The translations under genes were made by a program, and so were the position numbers. DNA of 64,000 bases from Prostheceraeus crozeri (taxonomy: Eukaryota > Platyhelminthes > Polycladida > Euryleptidae): positions 1-64,000 of the forward strand of contig CAJQUW010003632.1 in NCBI GenBank assembly GCA_907163375.1, read 5' to 3'. Below the pieces are notes generated by a model. It saw nothing but the letters and a program-made list of their open reading frames with translations, had not been told where the DNA came from and made no database searches. This document shows positions 11,940 to 24,249 of this stretch, piece by piece (the first letter of the stretch is position 1; each line of letters begins with the position of its first letter).

Positions 11940-12935
11940 GGAAATGCAAGGATCTACATAAACGAATGGGATTTTGCGATGTTTATCAATCGGTATCTTG
12001 CAAGACGATTGGAGTTATAGCTTAAGAATTGTCGTTTCAAGTTTTTGAGTCCAGTTGACACCGACAAGGAATGCATTTCATACAACGGATAGCAAGTATG
12101 ACTGGCCACTTTAATCAAACGACAATATGTTGTCGAAGCCCGCACTGTTGTTCACTTTCAAATGGTGAAGAAAGTTAAATGTAGTCATGGCATCAAATAA
12201 TCCATCACATATTACCTTTTCATTATCTTTGATGTCGATGAAGTAGTCAGTGTCACTATGAACCATTTGAGAGATTGAAATGCGATGTAAAAGTCTCATT
12301 GATGGATTCCACACCCTCAGATAGGTGTTGGTTTTAAACGGACTGAATACGAGAGTCTGAACTTGAGCTTTTCAAAACTTTCCAAAATCCTTTCTTGTTC
12401 TGTACAAGTTTCTTGGCCCATTTTCTCTTTAACTTTTGAAATTTCAACTTTGATTGCTTCTCGATAGTGATCATACTTGGCAAAATCTCTGATACAACAA
12501 GCTTCATAGCGCAAATTCATGAGATGCTTTAACGTAGCTGCTATCCACGGTTTGTCATATGGACTAATTTTTACAAAATAAACAGGGTTTGGGAGATTGC
12601 ATCATCGAGAATTTGATGCAGTAAGCGCAATTTTTCTTCAAACTGCGGAGCTAAGTAAAGCGAAGTCCAATCTGCAGACTCAAGCGTAGCCAAATAAGCA
12701 GCTATGTTACTGCTTCTAAAGTCATAAAATGTCTTAAACTGAATTGGTGTAGTAACCGATTTCAAAGGAACAGTGAAAACACTCAAGTGGTCGGAGGATC
12801 CAATTTTTGGATGAATGCTCACATCATAATCATTGGCGAGCCTGTGATAAACGAAAATTTTGTCCAAAGTTGTGCTATCGCGAGTAGGTTTATCAACAAT
12901 ACGGGTGAGTCCAAAGAAAGTGAGAAGAAATTCAA
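11940..12935 (-). mobile_element. Non-LTR retrotransposon (LINE) relic: endonuclease end and start of RT
   Basis: Read on the minus strand, the segment gives the C-terminal part of an APE-type endonuclease (KPTRDSTTLDKIF, then IGSSDHLSVF with the SDH active-site motif). A linker of the usual kind follows (MNLRYEACCIRDFAKYDHYR). Next come the first reverse-transcriptase motifs, NNSAGFDNI and a degenerate RYRLINI. The frame changes at least three times, and RT stops before the catalytic motif. It resembles CR1/L2-like elements more than RTE, but the clade is uncertain. Both ends are truncated. Confidence 0.7.
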
Positions 12936-12944
12936 ATCGAAAAA

Positions 12945-13092
12945 AATTTAAGTCGCTGAAGCATTATGATTCTTCGATTACATTTGATAGGAATTTTGGC
13001 AATCGAAGCACTTTGCTGGAACTCACATTAATTCACAAGCGACGCACGACTTTTTTTCCTATCTCTGTAAGGTATTAGGAACTCCTTTTTGC
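12945..13092 (-). repeat. Relic related to the interior of the 50.4-kb hAT element
   Basis: On the minus strand this matches 50495-50640 at roughly 75-80 percent over about 130 bp. The shared peptide contains IPYRD, then KKSRASL here against KNSRASL in the other copy, and the match fades toward 12945. No terminal repeats are visible here. Its minus-strand position is just upstream of the LINE relic. Confidence 0.55.
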
Positions 13093-13096
13093 CCAT

Positions 13097-14190
13097 TTAA
13101 TAGGTTCCTCTATGTACCGTCAATTTCGTATTAGTCACACTTCTAGCAAACCGAAGCAGATAAACAAAATATTTAATTCTGTGGGTGATCCTGTCTGTCC
13201 ATCCCACGATAATGAATGCATTAATTGTGGGAAGACTGGTCACTTCAGCACAATGTATGTCGAAATCGAAACAAATCAAAGACAAACGTCGATCGATAAT
13301 CCATCGTGTTGGTTACCTCGCATGTTCAAGTGTCACTAATGGTAAAGTACCTCGACCAAAATTGATGTTACTGTGAATGGGCGTGAAGTCAAATGCCTTG
13401 TAGATACAGGATTTGAGGTATATTCTACGCAGAAGTGAAGCTGACAGACTGAATCTTCATCGTTTCAATTCCGGTATTTTGTGTCATGATGCGGACGGAT
13501 CCAGACTTAGCCTTGAAGGCCAATGCGATCCAGTGACTGTCCATTTTCGTGACAGAAAAGCAGCTATATCATTCCTTATTGGCAATGTTTCCAGGCCTAT
13601 TCTTGGTACGGATGCAATAGCAGATCTAAACTTCGTTATTGATGTGCAATCAAGTGAACCCGAAAAAGAAGCACTCTCGGTGGAAGAAGACAAGGCCCTT
13701 TCTACAGTTGTGAGTCCTTTGACTCAGAATGCTGCGGAAACATCGATTCAAAGACTTCGTCGACTACCATTTTCTCTCGAACAGGAAGTTGAAAATAAAT
13801 ACCACAAATGCGTCGTCTCACTGCAGAGGACATCGTCGAACTGATTACTTCATCGCCTTATCTGTCCCCTATAGTAATTGCTCAAAAAGCAAATGGAAAG
13901 GTGCGTCTGTGCGTGGATTATCGTGAAGTGAACAAGTTCATACTGGTGGATCAATTTCCCATACCTTGGGCCGACGAAATTTTCAGCAAGTTGAATGGGG
14001 CTAAGTGGTTCAGCAAGAGCAAGATCAGGGAGGCCGGCACGGGTTTAGGGCATGTGTTGCATCGACGTCAAGGAGGGCACTTTGGGGAACCGTACTCACT
14101 TCCGACAGCCCAAAATTTCATGTTTTCAATCAATGCGTTGCAGGCTTACTTATGCTTTGCGCAGTCCTGCCTACTAACTTTGAATTGATG
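13097..14190 (+). mobile_element. Gypsy LTR retrotransposon fragment (fossil)
   Basis: Parts in order are the end of gag with a CCHC zinc knuckle (CINCGKTGHF), a protease region (PILGTDAIADLNFVI), and the start of reverse transcriptase (SPIVIAQKANGKVRLCVDYR). Similarity ends near 14040, before the catalytic RT motif; the rest of pol, integrase and both LTRs are absent. The fragment is broken, with roughly three or more interruptions, and looks old. It is a different lineage from the Gypsy element at 19.3-22.9 kb, because its protease and RT differ strongly. Confidence 0.75.
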
Positions 14191-14344
14191 TCTATTCCAT
14201 GCGCTGACGACTGGCATGTATGAGTACGCTAATCGAATCATCACGTTGTCGTCAATTTTAACCTGTCTATCACATTTATCTATTCTGTATAAATATGCTA
14301 CATGATCTTTAAATGTACGTGACACCTTTTTACTGCAAGACAAA

Positions 14345-14576
14345 GGGGGTGTTCATTAACTAAAATTCTGCCGACAGAAAATTAAACCGATTTAATATTC
14401 TACCGGCAGAATATTCTGCCGACTTAATGAACGACGGTATAATACCGAAACCGACTGAACATTCTGCCAGTTTCGGTGTTATACCGTCGTTCATTAAGTC
14501 GGCTGAATATTCTGTCGGCAGAATATTAAATCGGTTTAATTTTCTGTCGGCAGAATTTTAGTTAATGAACAGCCCC
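14345..14576. mobile_element. Foldback MITE, 232 bp, almost perfectly palindromic
   Basis: The left arm starts GGGGGTGTTCATTAAC and the right arm ends GTTAATGAACAGCCCC. The arms pair over nearly all of their 110-115 bp, meeting around 14460. Repeated inside are TTCTGCCGACAGAA-type motifs. The GGG...TGTTCATTA ends recall PIF/Harbinger-like MITEs, but the flanks (AAA on both sides) are too simple to prove a target duplication. No coding capacity. The close match of the arms suggests recent activity or conversion. Confidence 0.85.
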
Positions 14577-14816
14577 AAAAAGTCTAATTCTATTCAAATA
14601 AATATTATATTAAGCAAAACGTTTTCTTTCTACTTGGAAATGGCTTGCAAATATCCAGTACAGGGATCTTAATTTTCCTTTTCTCCGTTTTTCTCCCGAA
14701 GATTTTGATGGGTCTCGTGATTCGTCCAAAAATGCAATAAAATCATAGGGTGGGGGTAGGGGATGTATTTCTGACAATTCCTTTTTAAGGCAAAGTGATG
14801 TGTTGTAACCCCTGGG

Positions 14817-15213
14817 TTGAATAAAAGTTTCTACTCTGTATCCTAAACAAGCATCTAAAATATTTTGAAAACTCACATTTGTTTGCAAGCTCACATTCGC
14901 CCTTTAAACACAATGTATGTTTTGTCTTAATTGCTACCACTTGAAGAAATCTTGTCGACTGTATCGAATTCAGAATCTGTTGAGAAGAGTGGCCTTCTTG
15001 ATATATCAAAAAAGGCGCAAAAAGGAGAGACAGACACCGTTAGTCATATGCTAAAGAAGCTCCCTGTCTCCAATGACGTTCTGAAGTGTTTCGAAGCATT
15101 AGATCCAGAAAACCACTGGAAGACCCACAGCTTGACTAAGTTGAAACTTCGTCGATACATGCAGACATACCCTAAATTGAATAAAAGTTTCTATTCTGTA
15201 TCTTAAACAAGTA
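14817..15213. repeat. Pair of 37-bp direct repeats 360 bp apart
   Basis: TTGAATAAAAGTTTCTA followed by TCTGTATCYTAAACAAG occurs at about 14817-14853 and again at 15177-15213, with two to three differences. The interval holds an open frame from 14931 with a protein-like middle (EKSGLLDISKKAQKGETD) that I cannot identify. Confidence 0.6.
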
Positions 15214-15235
15214 TATGTATCCGATAACTCTCCAC

Positions 15236-15765
15236 GCTATTCCTCCCTGTCTGGATTGGTGAAACCCGCTATCACCTGTTTCCATGGGCCTAAAGTAGAA
15301 GGATTTTTCAGTTTAATGAACATGACATCAACTGAATTCCGTCCTCGCTTTACTGTGGAAACGTCGAACGTCACTCTATGCGCTCAATACCGACGGAAAC
15401 TGTTTGGGGACTGTGTGAGCCAACTTGGATCGTCAAATCCACGTTCCGATTCCGTTTCTCCATCTTGGAAAGTTTGTCGGGAGAGCCAAGCCGCAACGCG
15501 ATTGGTAAAGAAAGCTAATGAAAGAAAAGCGAGAAAGAGAGCAGCGAAAGAAATTAATTAGCTAACGAAGACAAAAACTAGAAAATGTGATCGAAAAGCG
15601 ACTCATACGAAATTTGCCACCCATTCCTAAAGTGGTTGTCGCCCATGAAGAACCTGAGAATGGCACTCTGAAACTGGACTTTGATACTTTTGCGGCCCTA
15701 CAACCAACAAAGAAAGCGAAACAAGCAGACATAAGAACAATGTTTTTAAACAACAATAAGTTATA
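15236..15765 (+). pseudogene. Transposase-like C-terminus, possibly hAT dimerisation region
   Basis: A run from about 15236 reads CFHGPKVEGFFSLMN, which resembles the N-x-x-x-E-R-x-F-S motif that opens the dimerisation region of hAT-like transposases. A basic tail (RLVKKANERKARKRAAKE) follows. After a frame change near 15550 the reading continues as IPKVVVAHEEPENGTLKLDF and ends at a stop near 15766. No catalytic core is present. Identification rests on one motif, so another transposon family is possible. Confidence 0.4.
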
Positions 15766-15779
15766 GTACTTTGTTTTAA

Positions 15780-18330
15780 ACTACAAAATAATGAAAGTTG
15801 TAACAGATTGTCACTAACCACTTCTGTAACCACATCTTGTCTGGCTATGATGTATATGTACATGAATATTTTACAGCATGGATGGTTTTATATAATTTAT
15901 TTCGTCACCGCATGAGAATGATACCCAAATGAAAAATCTTCTTCTCATATATCTATACATACTAAATTAATTGATTAACAAATAGCTTACATTTAGGCAC
16001 CCTATCCTGATTCATGCACATAAATCTGATAAGAATAACAAATTTCATTGCTATGAGTTGTCTAAATTCATGTACAGTTTCCATTTCAAATTAAATCACC
16101 GCTTTTACATGTTCCTCTTTCTAAACGGTAAAAACTTCTCACGAGTTATGTAGGAATTTTGATTGAATCACTTAGTGAAGCTAGCCAAAGCGCATATTCT
16201 CGTATAGCTAAAGAATGTTGCATTTGCTATGAATTGGCTTTTTGATCTTTTCATTTCCAAATTTACTATATAATTAACACTTGCTGATCACAGCACTTTT
16301 GTTTATTTCCTTTTTAAAAATGTGTTGTTTGGGGCTTATTTGAATACACGAAAATTAGTAAGCTTGATGATTTCAACATCGTCTTCTCAGCATTCCTCAA
16401 TGTATAGTGCATACAGTGAATCGAATGTTAGCTCGACGATGTGTGTTTTGATGTGTGCGAAGTGATATCACAGCACGCATGCATCTCTCACTGGCTCTGG
16501 TGTCCTCTGCTGACAACTTATTGTTTACCATTTCCAATAGCAAGCGATACACGAATTATCCATTTGCGAAGGAGGAAGTTGTCTAATTCTGTGCTGTGCC
16601 ATTTCGATATTAAGGCTAGATATGATTCTTCCTCTCTAGGAAACCGAAGCGCGCGCAGATGGATCTAATTCTGTGATTAAAAGAGTTCAATGGGACGATG
16701 ACATCATTGATACAAGCATGTTGTAGATGCGCATGTATATCATGATGTAGTGAATGCATCCTACCCAAAAATTTATATTATATGGGCTTTTAGTTTTTAC
16801 CAAAATTTATTCTTTTCCTATTGTGCATTCATTCATGGAAATGCTAGTTAATAAAATTTCGTTGAATATTTGTGCAGCAAATTCATCACTAAAATTCAGA
16901 ATAAGTGCTAGCTGCAATAATAATTCTAGCTGCGAAATCAATGAAAAGCAAACGCTGTTCTAGTTCAATGACTACTTCCACACATAGTGGTCCAATAGTA
17001 GGCTAAAACGCATTGGGAGTCCATCACTGAGATGACGATAAAAAGATTGGAAAAAGAAGATGAGAACCTCATATATTATTTCCCAACAAAAGGGATTCCT
17101 AATAAAAGACAAGAGCATTGGTCAGTCGTCTTTTGGAAAAGTTTGGTCGTTGTAAAAATAATTTATGTACCTGATGAACTTCTCAAATAACAAAAAGTTG
17201 ATTTAATTCAAAACAAAAGCTTTTCAAAGTCAAGTTGGATTTTTCATCACTTTTAAACCATAAAGAGTTGAAAAATCAATTTGTGTACTACAATACATAT
17301 TCGGCTAAACTGCCATTACAGGAGTTTTGTGATACTTATTTTTCTTTTAATGCTTGATTGTGTCTTACGACATTAAATAGAAACTTCCTCCAAAAGAAAT
17401 TTTTCTAGTGAAGAGAAGGTGGCTTGAGCAGTTTGAGCTTAAAGGGGTCCGGAAACTAATGTTCCCTATGACCAGATTATCAACGGATCTCAAAATTGAA
17501 ATCCACCAAAAAGTAAATCGCAAAATTTAAATTCTCGTGAAATATAGTGATTTCATTTTCTATGACTAGCGATGATAGAAGCTGCTGTTGAAACTCTTGA
17601 TACCCTACGTGAAGACTTCGGAAATCGATTATAGGATTTGCAGCACCTGGAGAAAAGCTTCAATATATTATCAGTCCAATCAGTCAATCAGAGACATGTG
17701 GAATTGTGATGTGCCACTACATGCGAACGATCGGTCTGTCCAATTCACCTGCACTCCTTCTTAACGAACCTAATAAACTGTACATGAATGCTCGTTTGTT
17801 CAGTGGGATAAGAATGTCAGCTTCCATGACGACTTAAAAATCCGAGAGTGCTCAAATTGGCCAGAAACCACAGTTTTAGTTTAACCCAACAACTAACGAG
17901 GAAAGCATGTGCAGCGGGGTCATTAGCGACTCCAAATATCGGCAAATTGTTTATCTTCGATAAATTGCAGTTCATTATAGAATGTTGCATGCTGTCTTAA
18001 TTGTGGAATTAGATGACAAGATAGGATCAAAAGCTCTATTGATCACTTTTGCCAGGATAAAGGCTTACAGGCCAAATAATTTTACAGCTTAAGTCAATGA
18101 TTTCCATGGCTACTAATCATAGACACAGCATATTAGCCCATAGAATAATGAGCTATTTCATATAAGACAGAGCTATCATCTCACTTAAAATTCTCTTCAA
18201 GAAAAACCTGTTATTTGTTACATCATTTACATCATCTTTTCTTTGTGTCATCATTGCAATGTTGCACATCAGCAAGATACACGATTCAACATCCATTCTT
18301 ATCTTCTTCTGCAGTGGAACTGATAAGTTA
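15780..18330. other. Non-coding stretch
   Basis: No supported gene. The 12-mer TCTAATTCTGTG, identical to the terminal repeat of the hAT element at 50.4 kb, occurs at 16582-16593 and 16664-16675 in the same orientation. No partner end is seen. Confidence 0.45.
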
Positions 18331-18336
18331 ATGTCA

Positions 18337-18750
18337 AAGATTTCGACTAGACATTTCGGAATCACTGATTTTCAGTGACTTCAACGATAATGTTGAGAAT
18401 CTTGGCAGAAGTCGGGTAGACTTGCTTCCATCGACAATGCCCAAACTTCTTCCACTGCGATGCAAAATATTCTCCCGCCTTCTCCGACGTTCGAAAGGAG
18501 GATCTGATGACCACAAATTATCATTCTTCGTTTGAGCTACGTCACCACTGGCTCTACTTGAAACGGAGGCACTCGACTGTGAAACGGGTTCATCGGCTTG
18601 TTCTTCGTGTATGTCATGTAAATCGGATGGATCTTCATCAGAATTACTGGCGCTATCAATATAATTGTTGATATCTTCTTCCTCTTCTACTTCATATCTG
18701 TGGCGAAAAGCGCAGCCTGTGCTTGTATAATTTCGCTTTCCAGCATTTAC
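18337..18750 (-). pseudogene. piggyBac-like transposase, N-terminal fragment
   Basis: An open minus-strand reading of about 135 codons. It starts with a very acidic segment (EVEEEEDINNYIDSASNSDED), then Ser-rich sequence, then LWSSDPPFERRRRRENILHR. An acidic N-terminus followed by W-S-x-x-P-P and a basic cluster is the usual layout before the piggyBac catalytic domain. That domain is missing: the frame ends at 18337, and the following minus-strand sequence (to 18153) shows no DDD motifs. A host acidic protein is the alternative. Confidence 0.45.
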
Positions 18751-18754
18751 GCAT

Positions 18755-19290
18755 GGTCAATTGACAATCGCCATCAAGTATAGTGCTGTAATTTTGGAGA
18801 GCTACTACTAAATGAATGATGATAAAATCGTAAACAATATTTAAGTGTAGTTTATCCGAAGTGCAAATACTAAATATATTAACTTAAGATGACATGTTTG
18901 CGTAAATACATATTGATCAACATAATACGTTTTGCAAGTTTCTTTGTGAAGAAGGTCGAGAACGATGACTGCAACTCTCTATCTCAATAATAGTGTCATA
19001 AATCGTTACTGTGATCTAGAGTGGGTAGAACTGTCACCAGACATAACTGTTCAGCAATTAATCAAGATATGCTGGTGTGGCTATCCTTGCTCGACAATCT
19101 GCGACCGTTAAGATTGAGCAATGGCCAACAAGTACTTACAAACTAGAATTCAAATTCATAGACACATTCGGTACAGCCTGTAGAAGATTGTTGCATTTGA
19201 TGAGTCCTTTGTCAACCAGCTGATCTCTATAGATGTCATATATTTATCTTATATTGTATAACTTGCATTTGCCTTCGTTACCGAATCAAT
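18755..19290. other. Non-coding stretch before the Gypsy element
   Basis: No gene recognised. It may include eroded LTR or gag sequence of the element that follows, but no repeat of the 3' LTR start is visible here. Confidence 0.35.
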
Positions 19291-19299
19291 GCCCAACTC

Positions 19300-22200
19300 T
19301 GGGAAACCCATGCGACATATATACCCATGACATATCCATGCAACTTTACCCTCAAGTGCTGCCCTCCATGACTCATCATCTCTTTCTGTTGAATCCTTAA
19401 CAAAAGCTGATAACCTCCAAATATCGAATCGTCCTATTATTCAGAGGCAAAGTGACAAACCATTGATCGCATCCGTAGCTGATCACACATTACGAAAATA
19501 GACAACTGTACAGTAATGATTTACCGGTACTTCATGAAGAACAGCAAATCTCACATGTCACACGAATGCAGCCCAACTACAATACCAATTTTTCAAAATC
19601 GAAATCTTTCCAAAAACCTGCGACAAGGACTGTGATATTACCACATTCGATGGGGACAAAAAGCGCGATCGTGTGTTCCTGGATGTACTTGGCAAAATCA
19701 TTCAAAAAACTCATCCACGCCCTGCCCTGGGCCAACAAATAAGGGTAAAGACGGTAAAAATGATTCGCATCAACAGTGTCAACAATACTAAGCCTAATGT
19801 CAGTTCTCTCATGGTGCATGATGAATTTTCTGAACGTGATTTTCTTGTTGATACTGGAGCATATGTTTCCCTTTTCCCTCTATCTCGACTTTGTTCAAAT
19901 ACGAAAGGCACATTACGAGAGAACATTCCTACCCTGATAGCTGCGAATGGGTCAAAAATTTCAACTTTTGGTCGGAGAGTAATTGCTCTACGTTTGCATA
20001 ACAACGATTACAAGTGGAATTTCATCATTGCCGACATTCAGCAACCACTTCTAGGTGCAGATTTCCTAGCATATTTTCGTCTCCTCGTGGAAGTAGCTGG
20101 TCAACGACTTCTCAACATGGATACTTTTTCTCCTTTGCCATTGAAGCCTGTGAATACTGTTGGTATTTCATCCATTCATGCATCTGGACAATATACTTAT
20201 CTTTTTGAAAATTATAAGGACGTCTTCAAAGCAGAGCTGAAGCAAAATCCGCAAAACATGTCAAAACACGGAATTTTTCATTATATTTCCACAACAGGAC
20301 CTCCAGTGCATTCGAGATATCGACGATTACCTCATGGAAAATTAGAAGTTGCAAAAGCTGCATTTTTTAGAGATGGAAAGGATGGGAATTTGCAAGAAAG
20401 CCAGCAGTCCTTGAAGCTCTCCTTTACATATGGTTCAGAAAGGCGATGGTTCATGGCGACCTTGTGGCGACTATCGTAGACTAAACTTGAACACGACTCC
20501 TGACCATTATCCACTCCCTAAGACATCATGGCTTCATTAAAAGGAGCGAAAGTATTCTCAAAATTGGACCTGCTGAAGGGATATTTTGAAGTACCAGTTA
20601 ATCCTGCAGATGTTGATAAGATCTGTATTATAACTCTTTTTTGTAGCTACGCATTCTTTTATTCAACAATTGGATTGCGCAATGCTGGTACGGTGCAACG
20701 TTTCAGCGACTGATGGACAGTATATTTAGGCACATTCCTTTCTGTATTGTCTACGTCGACGATATCCTTATTTTTTCAAAATCGACTGAAGACCATCACA
20801 ATCATCTACAGGATGCTTTGAATCTCCTTCAGCAAAATGGACTCGTTGTCAGACCTGATAAATGCACATTTGGTGTTTCATCCATCATTTTCTTGGGTCA
20901 TCGCATTGATCAAGATGGAGTATATCCTACCGATGAAAAAGTCAAAGCTGTTAAAGAGTATCCGAAACCGACTTCAATCAAGGAATTGCAGAAGTACATT
21001 GGTTTGGTTAATTACTATCATCGATTCATCCCTCATTACGCCGAGATTTTGAAGCCTTTGTACGATGTTTTAATCGGAAACCCCAAATGCTTGTCTTGGG
21101 GGCCAGCGCAAAAAGAATCATTCATGCGGTCAAAATCCGCTTTATTTTCATCTACTTGTTTGCATCATCCAAATCCAGGCGCTCCAGTTGTAGTTACTAC
21201 CGACGCTAGTGGTAGCGCAGTTGGAGCTGTTCTTGAGCAGATATCAACGGTATTCATCAACCAATCGCATTTTTTAGTAAGAAACTGCGTTCAAGCGATA
21301 TGCACTATAGCACATTTGATAGGGAACTTTTAGCAATTTATCTTGCCCTTCGTCATTTCAAGTATTATTTGGAAAGGATTGAATTTACAGTAAGAACTGA
21401 TCATCGCCCTTTGATAACAGCATTGACCAAAAAGTCCGAGGCTTTCACATCTCGTCAGCAAAGGCAACTGTCAGCTATATCAGAATATACGTTTCAGGTT
21501 GAATATATCTCTGGTGAAAATAATCCTGCAGCCGACGCATTATCTCGAGCTGCCATAAACACAATTCAAATCGGTCTTGATTAGCATAAACTTGCATCGG
21601 ACCAAGCTTCCGATCCTGACATACAAAATTCTCAGAATTTGTTAACATCACTAAAACTGCAACGTGTTTCATTCCATGATACAGATATTCTTTGTGATCT
21701 GAGTACTGGAGGACCCCACCCAATAGTACCTCAGACTTTCAGAAATCATGTTTTTAACTTAGTCCACAATTTAAACCATCCCTCAATTCGAACAACAGTG
21801 CGTCTTATCAAGTCGAAATTTGTATGGTATGGTGTCTCTCGAGATGTTCGTTCCTGGGCTCGAACTTGCGACAGATGCCAGAGATCCAAAGTCAGTCGTC
21901 ACATTGAATCTGGGGTTGGAAGTTACTCAACTCCAGATTTTCTGATATTCACGTTGATGTTGTCGGCCCACTGCCCATAAGCAATGGTCATCGATATATT
22001 TTTACTGCTATAGACAGAGCAACCCGATGGCCAGAAGCAGCACCTATGGTGGAAGCTACTTCCGCTTGATGTGCACATGCCCTTTTGGATAACTGGATTT
22101 CTCGATTTGGTGTTCCAAATAACATAACCTCCGATCGCGGCTCCACATTTGTTTCGGAATTATGGAGAAGTCTGGCTTCGATGATGGGTTCCAGAATTCA

Positions 22201-22860
22201 CTATACTACTGCCTATAATTCAGAAAGTAATGGCATAATCGAACGTTTTCATCGGTCATTGAAGCAATCATTAATAGCTCGTTGTTCCACCGCTGATTGG
22301 TTTCATCAGTTACAATGGACACTGCTTGGTCTTCGAACGACTCCAAAAGTGGACATCGGGTAATCTCCAGCAGAGATGGTGTATAGTGAGGCTATTGTCG
22401 TTCCAGGGGAATTTTTTCCGGCGGATTTAATATCTGAGTCTATCGAATTACGTCGAAATGCTGTTGCACAATTCCGGTCAATTCTACCCCGATCCAATAT
22501 GAGAGCAACTCACATTCCTAATGAAATAAAAAAAATGCGAATTCGTATTCATACGAGATGATGCATACCGTCCACCACTTACACCTCCCTACAAAGGCAC
22601 ATTCAAGGTAATTTGCCGTTCAGACAAAACGATCAAAATTCTTATGAATTCAAGTCGAGAGGATTGGGTGTCAATTGACCGTCTCAAACCTGCGTATATT
22701 GATTTTGACATTTCCTATTCATGTTCAAGTTTCGGACGGCCTCTTCGTTCACCGAAATTTTACGTCTGATGATTGTATTTCAAACTTCGTTTTTTTTGGG
22801 GGGGGGAGTATTGTAGTGACCATCTATACTCTATGTTACAACATAGTTTTTGATGTTCTA
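19300..22860 (+). mobile_element. Gypsy LTR retrotransposon, CsRn1-like (fossil, broken)
   Basis: Parts in order are a trace of gag (about 19330-19600), aspartic protease with FLVDTGA and PLLGADFL, and reverse transcriptase with YVDDILIFSK. RNase H (TTDASGSAVGAVL), the integrase zinc domain (RTCDRCQRSK) and the integrase core (FGVPNNITSDRG, ESNGIIERFHRSLK) follow. A polypurine run at about 22798-22808 is followed by TGTAGTGACC at 22812, which looks like the start of the 3' LTR. No 5' LTR copy is visible. The protease and RT resemble the CsRn1 group. The coding region is broken, with about five or more interruptions, and the element looks old and inactive. Confidence 0.85.
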
Positions 22861-23335
22861 TGATCTATCAGCATATCAGCATCTATGTCAGCATCGATAT
22901 CTAATTCATATACAGATGTACATATGAATTCAAATATTTCAGCAACTCTTCACAACCAATACAGATCTTACAAGCTCAAGTTGATTTGCTCTTTTTCTCT
23001 ATTTTCCGTTGACCGTTACAGGCCTTCACACATTCATGGTTGAATTTTAGGGAATATCTTATGCAGTGGGTTATTTAAATATACAACCTCAATGATTCTG
23101 ATTTAGTTTTTTGTCTGAGAATTTTTGTCCAGAAATAGCTTGAATATTTTTTTAGGTCATGGATAGGCAAATAATAGGTACAATCAATTAAGAATCAAAA
23201 TTGAGGCGACTCGAATTGCAAATTGTGAGAATGGATTCGACAATAAGAAATGCGCCTAGTCAGTGCGTCAGTACTGACTGGCGCACTGACTGACTGACTA
23301 AGTGGAGCATTGATCCAGCCATTTCACATCGATCG
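22861..23335. other. Possible remainder of the 3' LTR and flank
   Basis: Non-coding sequence after the Gypsy polypurine tract. The LTR end cannot be placed because no second LTR is available. A short palindromic cluster of CAGTCAGTGCG-like motifs lies at about 23255-23300. Confidence 0.35.
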
Positions 23336-23340
23336 CATGT

Positions 23341-23425
23341 AAGCGGTAGTAGCTCAGATGGTCCGGGGGGTCGTACATCGAGTCTTGCCAGGAGGCCCGC
23401 TGCCAGCGTTGGTAGGGGTGCCTCC
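23341..23425 (+). repeat. tRNA-like SINE head or tRNA relic
   Basis: TAGCTCAGATGG at 23350-23361 is a perfect RNA polymerase III A box. CATCGAGTC at 23376-23384 resembles the B box, but only about 26 bp separate them, shorter than in a normal tRNA. The sequence cannot be folded into a full cloverleaf by eye, so this is not a functional tRNA. It is most likely the head of a SINE, with a non-coding body to about 23470. Confidence 0.4.
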
Positions 23426-23746
23426 ACCTTTTAAAAATTGGCCCTCCTGTTAAGTAATGATCACACATGTCTACTTAGTTGATGACAAAGTCCATCCATG
23501 AAAATCGTAGTAGCATAATTATGAATGGAGTTGATGACTGACGTTAACTGTCGACTCAATCAGTGAACACTTGACGGGTGACCACATAGATGCGCTCAGT
23601 GGGATATTGACAGGGAGTAGCTCTATGGAAAAGTAACTGACATCCTAAATCCATTTAGAATGACATTTTTGGCGTCAAATTAAAGCAACTTTCGAGTTAA
23701 ATCATATCCAAGAAATAAGGATGGCCGCTGTTTTCGGTCACGATGA

Positions 23747-24208
23747 TTTGACCAATTCCCTTGGTTGGAATATTCCGTCGAAAGAGATGCAGCTCACTGT
23801 TATCCCTGCAGAATATACGCTACCAGAAATTCAAAAGAATTTGAGTCGGTCTTCATCAAGGCAGGTTACAGAGCTTGGAAAACCGCTTTTGGCGACAAAA
23901 GAAAGGGATTTGCTCAGCATGCAGAGACTACGATGCATAAGAATTCAAACATTGCTTGGAATGAGCAGAAAACCAGAGAGGACATCAGTACATCGATATC
24001 TTACCTCCTGAACTCCGATATTCTAGAAAAGAGAAGATATCATGTCCAGTCATCGATTGAGATTGTGCAATTGGTGGCCACTAACGAATTGCCATTTCGG
24101 GGTGATGACTCGGACAGTGGTTTATTTATCGAAATGTTTAAATACACTCTTCGTTTATACAAATACGCAGTGTGCCGCAGTCTCGACGAGCAAATTTGTG
24201 CCTTTTGA
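23747..24208 (+). pseudogene. hAT transposase fragment, TTF-type zinc-finger region
   Basis: Open from 23747, just after a stop. The sequence reads FPWLEYSVERDAAHCYPCR, then GYRAWKTAFGDKRKGFAQHA, then HKNSNIAWNEQKTRED and ELPFRGDD. This order is the TTF-type zinc-finger region and the following linker of ZMYM-like hAT transposases: C-x2-C, the G-F...H...H segment, and the N-E-L-P-F-R-G-D-D motif that precedes the catalytic domain. The frame ends soon after it (FKYTLRLYKYAV), before the DDE residues and dimerisation domain. The original N-terminus is also missing, so this is an internal piece of a dead transposon rather than a host gene. Confidence 0.8.
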
Positions 24209-24249
24209 CTTTTGAGAAGGAAAGGGTGGAAAATATTGACATTCAATCT

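Noticed and set aside
23341-23425. Functional tRNA gene
   Set aside because: A perfect A box, but the A-to-B spacing is too short and no cloverleaf forms; kept as a SINE head.
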